Shown here: one piece after another, positions 61,747 to 64,000 of the stretch
Numbering within the stretch: the stretch's first letter is position 1
Layout: each line of letters begins with the position of its first letter
Origin: Annulohypoxylon bovei var. microspora
Taxonomy: Eukaryota > Ascomycota > Sordariomycetes > Xylariales > Hypoxylaceae
Assembly (NCBI GenBank): GCA_022836615.1
Contig: MU405242.1
Span: 1 to 64,000 of the forward strand
Length of the DNA stretch: 64,000 nucleotides
Direction of reading: 5' to 3'
Program-made: the position numbers and the translations under genes
The notes under the pieces: generated by a model
Database searches by the model: none
Told to the model about the DNA's origin: nothing
What the model saw: the letters and a program-made list of their open reading frames with translations, nothing else

Positions 61747-62888
61747 TTAGACAGCTGTGCAGAGGAGAGCAGAGCCGAGCACGGGCATGCCACAGCACTC
61801 GGCCGTCAGGCCGTCCGCGGCGCAGGCTTCAGTGAAGTCCTCGAGGCTGTTAAGGTCCATGCCAGCTGTTTGTGGGTTAGCATGAATACGATCTTAGTAG
61901 AACGGGATGGAAACTTACGGCTCGAGCAGGTCAGGTCAATGATTCCGTCAATGTCGACCTGGCAGCAAAGAGGCTGTGGCAAGGGTTAGTAATTGTTACT
62001 TGAAGAACATTTCGGGGAAAGGGAGTAGAAAAGAAACTCTGAATCACATACGGTGTTTCCGGCAGGGCAGACCGTGGAGAGACCCATGGGATAAGAAGGA
62101 GCGGTAGAAGTCGAAGATGCTGTGCTCGAAGTCGGGGTGCTGGAAGATGTGGTCGATGGGGTCGCTTCAGGGTACTTGCTGGTTGGGTACTTTCCCCTCT
62201 TAGTCTTGGTCTTGGACTCCTTGGTCTTCTCGTGAGATTCCTTGGTCTTAGAGTGCTCCTCCTTGGTCTTGGAGTGTTCTTCCTTGGTCTTGGAGTGCTT
62301 GGTCTTCATGGTGGTGGGGGTGGGTGTTGGGGTGTAAGTAGTCTCCTGAGAAGTGGTTGTAGTGGTGTAGAGAGTTGCCGGGGTGGTTGTGGTAGTCATG
62401 TAGAGAGTTTCAGGGGTAGAAGTAGCGTACTTCATTACCGGAGTTGAGGTAGTGTAGTGCATTTCCGGGGTGGAGGCCGGGTAGTGAGCCTCGGAAGTCG
62501 ATGTCGAGTAATGGCTCTCAACCGTAGAAGTAGAGTAGTGAGTTTCCACGGTGGAGGTCGAGTACTTTGTCTTCGTCTTCTTCTCCGTCTTCTTCTCAGT
62601 GCTCATTGTGTACTGTGCTACTGGAGTGGAGGTCGAGTACTTGGTCTTCTTCTCGGTCTTCTCGGTACTCATCGAGTACTGTGCCACTGGAGTAGAGGTT
62701 GAGTATTTGGGTTTCTCAGTAGTTGTAGAGTAGTGAGTTTCCGGGGTAGAAGCTGGGTAGTGGGTTTCTTCAGTGGTGGTTGGGTATTTTGCTTCCGGGG
62801 TAGAGGAAGTCTTGTAGTTAGGCTTTGCTACCGGGCTAGCTGTGGCCACGGCGGCGAGGACGACGGGGAGAAGGCTCTTGATCTGCAT
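61747..62888 (-). CDS. Class II hydrophobin with N-terminal repeat domain
   Basis: On the minus strand exons are 62,888-62,052, 61,973-61,919 and 61,865-61,747, giving 336 residues, three to four times the usual hydrophobin. A signal peptide (LLPVVLAAVATAS) leads into about 180 residues of 8-12 residue units around YSTSTPEAHY, then SKTKEEH heptads and a Kex2-like KR in KTKTKRGKYP, a Ser/Thr linker and the hydrophobin module. The eight cysteines read C-x7-CC-x11-C-x16-C-x8-CC-x10-C, with LCCQVDIDGIIDLTC and ECCGMPVLGSALLC. The last four gaps match class II exactly, while the first gap is shorter than the usual nine. Such proteins are secreted and assemble at air-water or wall interfaces. The repeat region may be released or anchor to the wall. 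Both introns lie within the module. Confidence 0.9.
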
Positions 62889-63830
62889 CTTGATAGTGTC
62901 TAGTTAGATAGACGAAGTAATATGGCGTGAAGAGTAGGAGTTATTTGAGGAGAGAAGGTAGGATGAGAAGATGAGAAGGTGAGAAGGTGAGAAGATAAGG
63001 TTAGATGTTGATGTGTTTGTGGATGATAGAATTGTGTTGGAATAACGACGTCCAACTGTCTTCTTATAAGTTACCACTACCATGGCTTTTTCATCGCCAT
63101 ATGAAGCTCGGAGATCCGGCCATGCAGCGGCGAGTTGACTACTGCAAGATTGTAGATCTCACTTCAATACTTACGCGCCATTTCACGTCCACATCCAGAA
63201 CATCAACTATGATTCAGCCTTGTAGTTATTGTTTCATTGAAATATCAACCATTCACATTTAGAGCTACAAGCCATGCAGAAACGGGACACTGTTTACCCG
63301 GTTACCTGAGAAAAACAAGTAGAACGAGATTACCTACTTACCCAGCCATACTTGAAGAACGATTACTAGCAAGCAGAAAAGCAATGTATTCCCATCAGCT
63401 GGTAGTATGACATGGCGATTTGCTTAACTAGAATTTAACAGTAATGTTGTCTTGATCTACCGGGCTTGTATACACGGCTTGGTCAAAGGAATAATCAATA
63501 GTTGATATCAGGCAAGATCTACACAATATTTGTGAAGCCGTCAAATACAGCAACGCCCAATGATCTAGAGGCTGTGTGGCGTGCTAAGCCATTTCCCGGC
63601 CATCGACAATCGTTACGAGAAAAGACACACATTAGCAGCTAGCTACAAGCCATGTAGCATTGACAACCCAATGGGAGACTCCACAGGTTCCAACATGAAG
63701 CTTACATAATAGAACTAGACTCGAGATCTAAGACAATTTTAAGAATGATCGACACAATCGCATCCATTGGGATAAAGGGGAAGTTTCCTATTTCGGTAAT
63801 TGGTTTTCTACTAATGCCACGGGCAGCGGT
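62889..63830. other. Hydrophobin promoter and 3' window end, no gene seen
   Basis: The first 120 bases are the leader of the hydrophobin gene, with a purine-rich plus strand (GAGAAGGTGAGAAGGTGAGAAG near 62,960-62,995) that is pyrimidine-rich on the coding strand, as in many strongly expressed fungal genes. The remainder contains only short frames without features. Confidence 0.45.
63062..63071 (-). promoter_or_regulatory. TATA-like element of the hydrophobin gene
   Basis: On the minus strand the sequence CTTATAAGAA lies about 180 bases before the ATG and ahead of a CT-rich leader. That is a usual arrangement for highly expressed fungal secreted proteins. The assignment is by position and motif only. 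Confidence 0.3.
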
Positions 63831-63834
63831 CCCA

Positions 63835-63945
63835 ACAAGTCAAACGTAAACTTGACTTGCTTGATACTTGACTTAGATAAGTCAATTCAAGCCCAAAATA
63901 TCGTCAAGTTTAGCAAGTCAAATTTCGGTTTTTTCTTGACTTGAG
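63835..63945. repeat. Cluster of inverted TTGACTT/AAGTCAA motifs
   Basis: Within 110 bp the heptamer TTGACTT and its complement AAGTCAA (or one-base variants) occur about eight times in both orientations, beginning with an inverted pair CAAGTCAA and TTGACTTG spaced by seven bases. It could be a degenerate fold-back sequence or a clustered binding site. No gene start lies within the window to its right. Confidence 0.6.
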
Positions 63946-64000
63946 TGGGTCTAATTTCATGAAGGTATCGAGCCCCACTTATATACCCATAATTACGCGT

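Overview
The window is nuclear DNA of a filamentous ascomycete (Pezizomycotina, most likely Sordariomycetes). The evidence is short 43-146 bp spliceosomal introns with GTRNGT donors and CTAAC branch sites, Zn(II)2Cys6 regulators, a UstYa-family protein, a class II hydrophobin (known only from ascomycetes), and a block of repeats bearing the signature of repeat-induced point mutation (RIP).

Bases 1-16,600 are an extremely AT-rich, gene-free block of degenerate repeats, poor in CA/TG and rich in TA, with most surviving G and C in CG pairs. A long repeat unit (R) is present as two inverted copies, R1 (about 96-5490) and R2 (about 7560-12,800), plus a fragment R3 (about 14,775-14,985). Comparing the copies reveals two insertions. 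A 1.1 kb fold-back element (9249-10,353, TAA target duplication) lies in R2. A 1.2 kb island of normal composition (about 3890-5135) lies in R1 and carries a GGGTGGCTAC-type minisatellite with a 116-bp higher-order period and a tRNA-like B box. The end of a second fold-back copy opens the window.

Bases 16,600-31,500 are an accessory-looking region: a possible spliced small membrane protein, a UstYa-like (DUF3328) oxidase, a Zn2Cys6 regulator, a 14-TM DHA2-type MFS exporter and a second Zn2Cys6 regulator whose zinc cluster is split by two introns around a 3-nt microexon. Enzyme, exporter and regulators together look like a small or partial specialised-metabolism locus next to RIP heterochromatin. 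No core synthase or ribosomal-peptide precursor was seen.

Bases 31,800-60,100 are mostly housekeeping genes: F-box protein, transglutaminase-like (Cyk3-type) protein, KE4/LIV-1-type ZIP transporter, arrestin-like adaptor, mitochondrial acyl-CoA dehydrogenase divergent from mitochondrial ribosomal protein uS12m, GT15 mannosyltransferase, mRNA-decay factor Pat1 and RNA polymerase III subunit RPC5. Intergenic gaps of 0.4-2.8 kb are rich in TACCTAGGTA-type palindromes.

Bases 61,700-62,900 encode a secreted class II hydrophobin with a long Tyr/Ser/Thr repeat domain and a Kex2-like site before the hydrophobin module. The last 1.1 kb shows no gene. All exon structures were read by hand from splice signals and frame continuity; no database search was possible.
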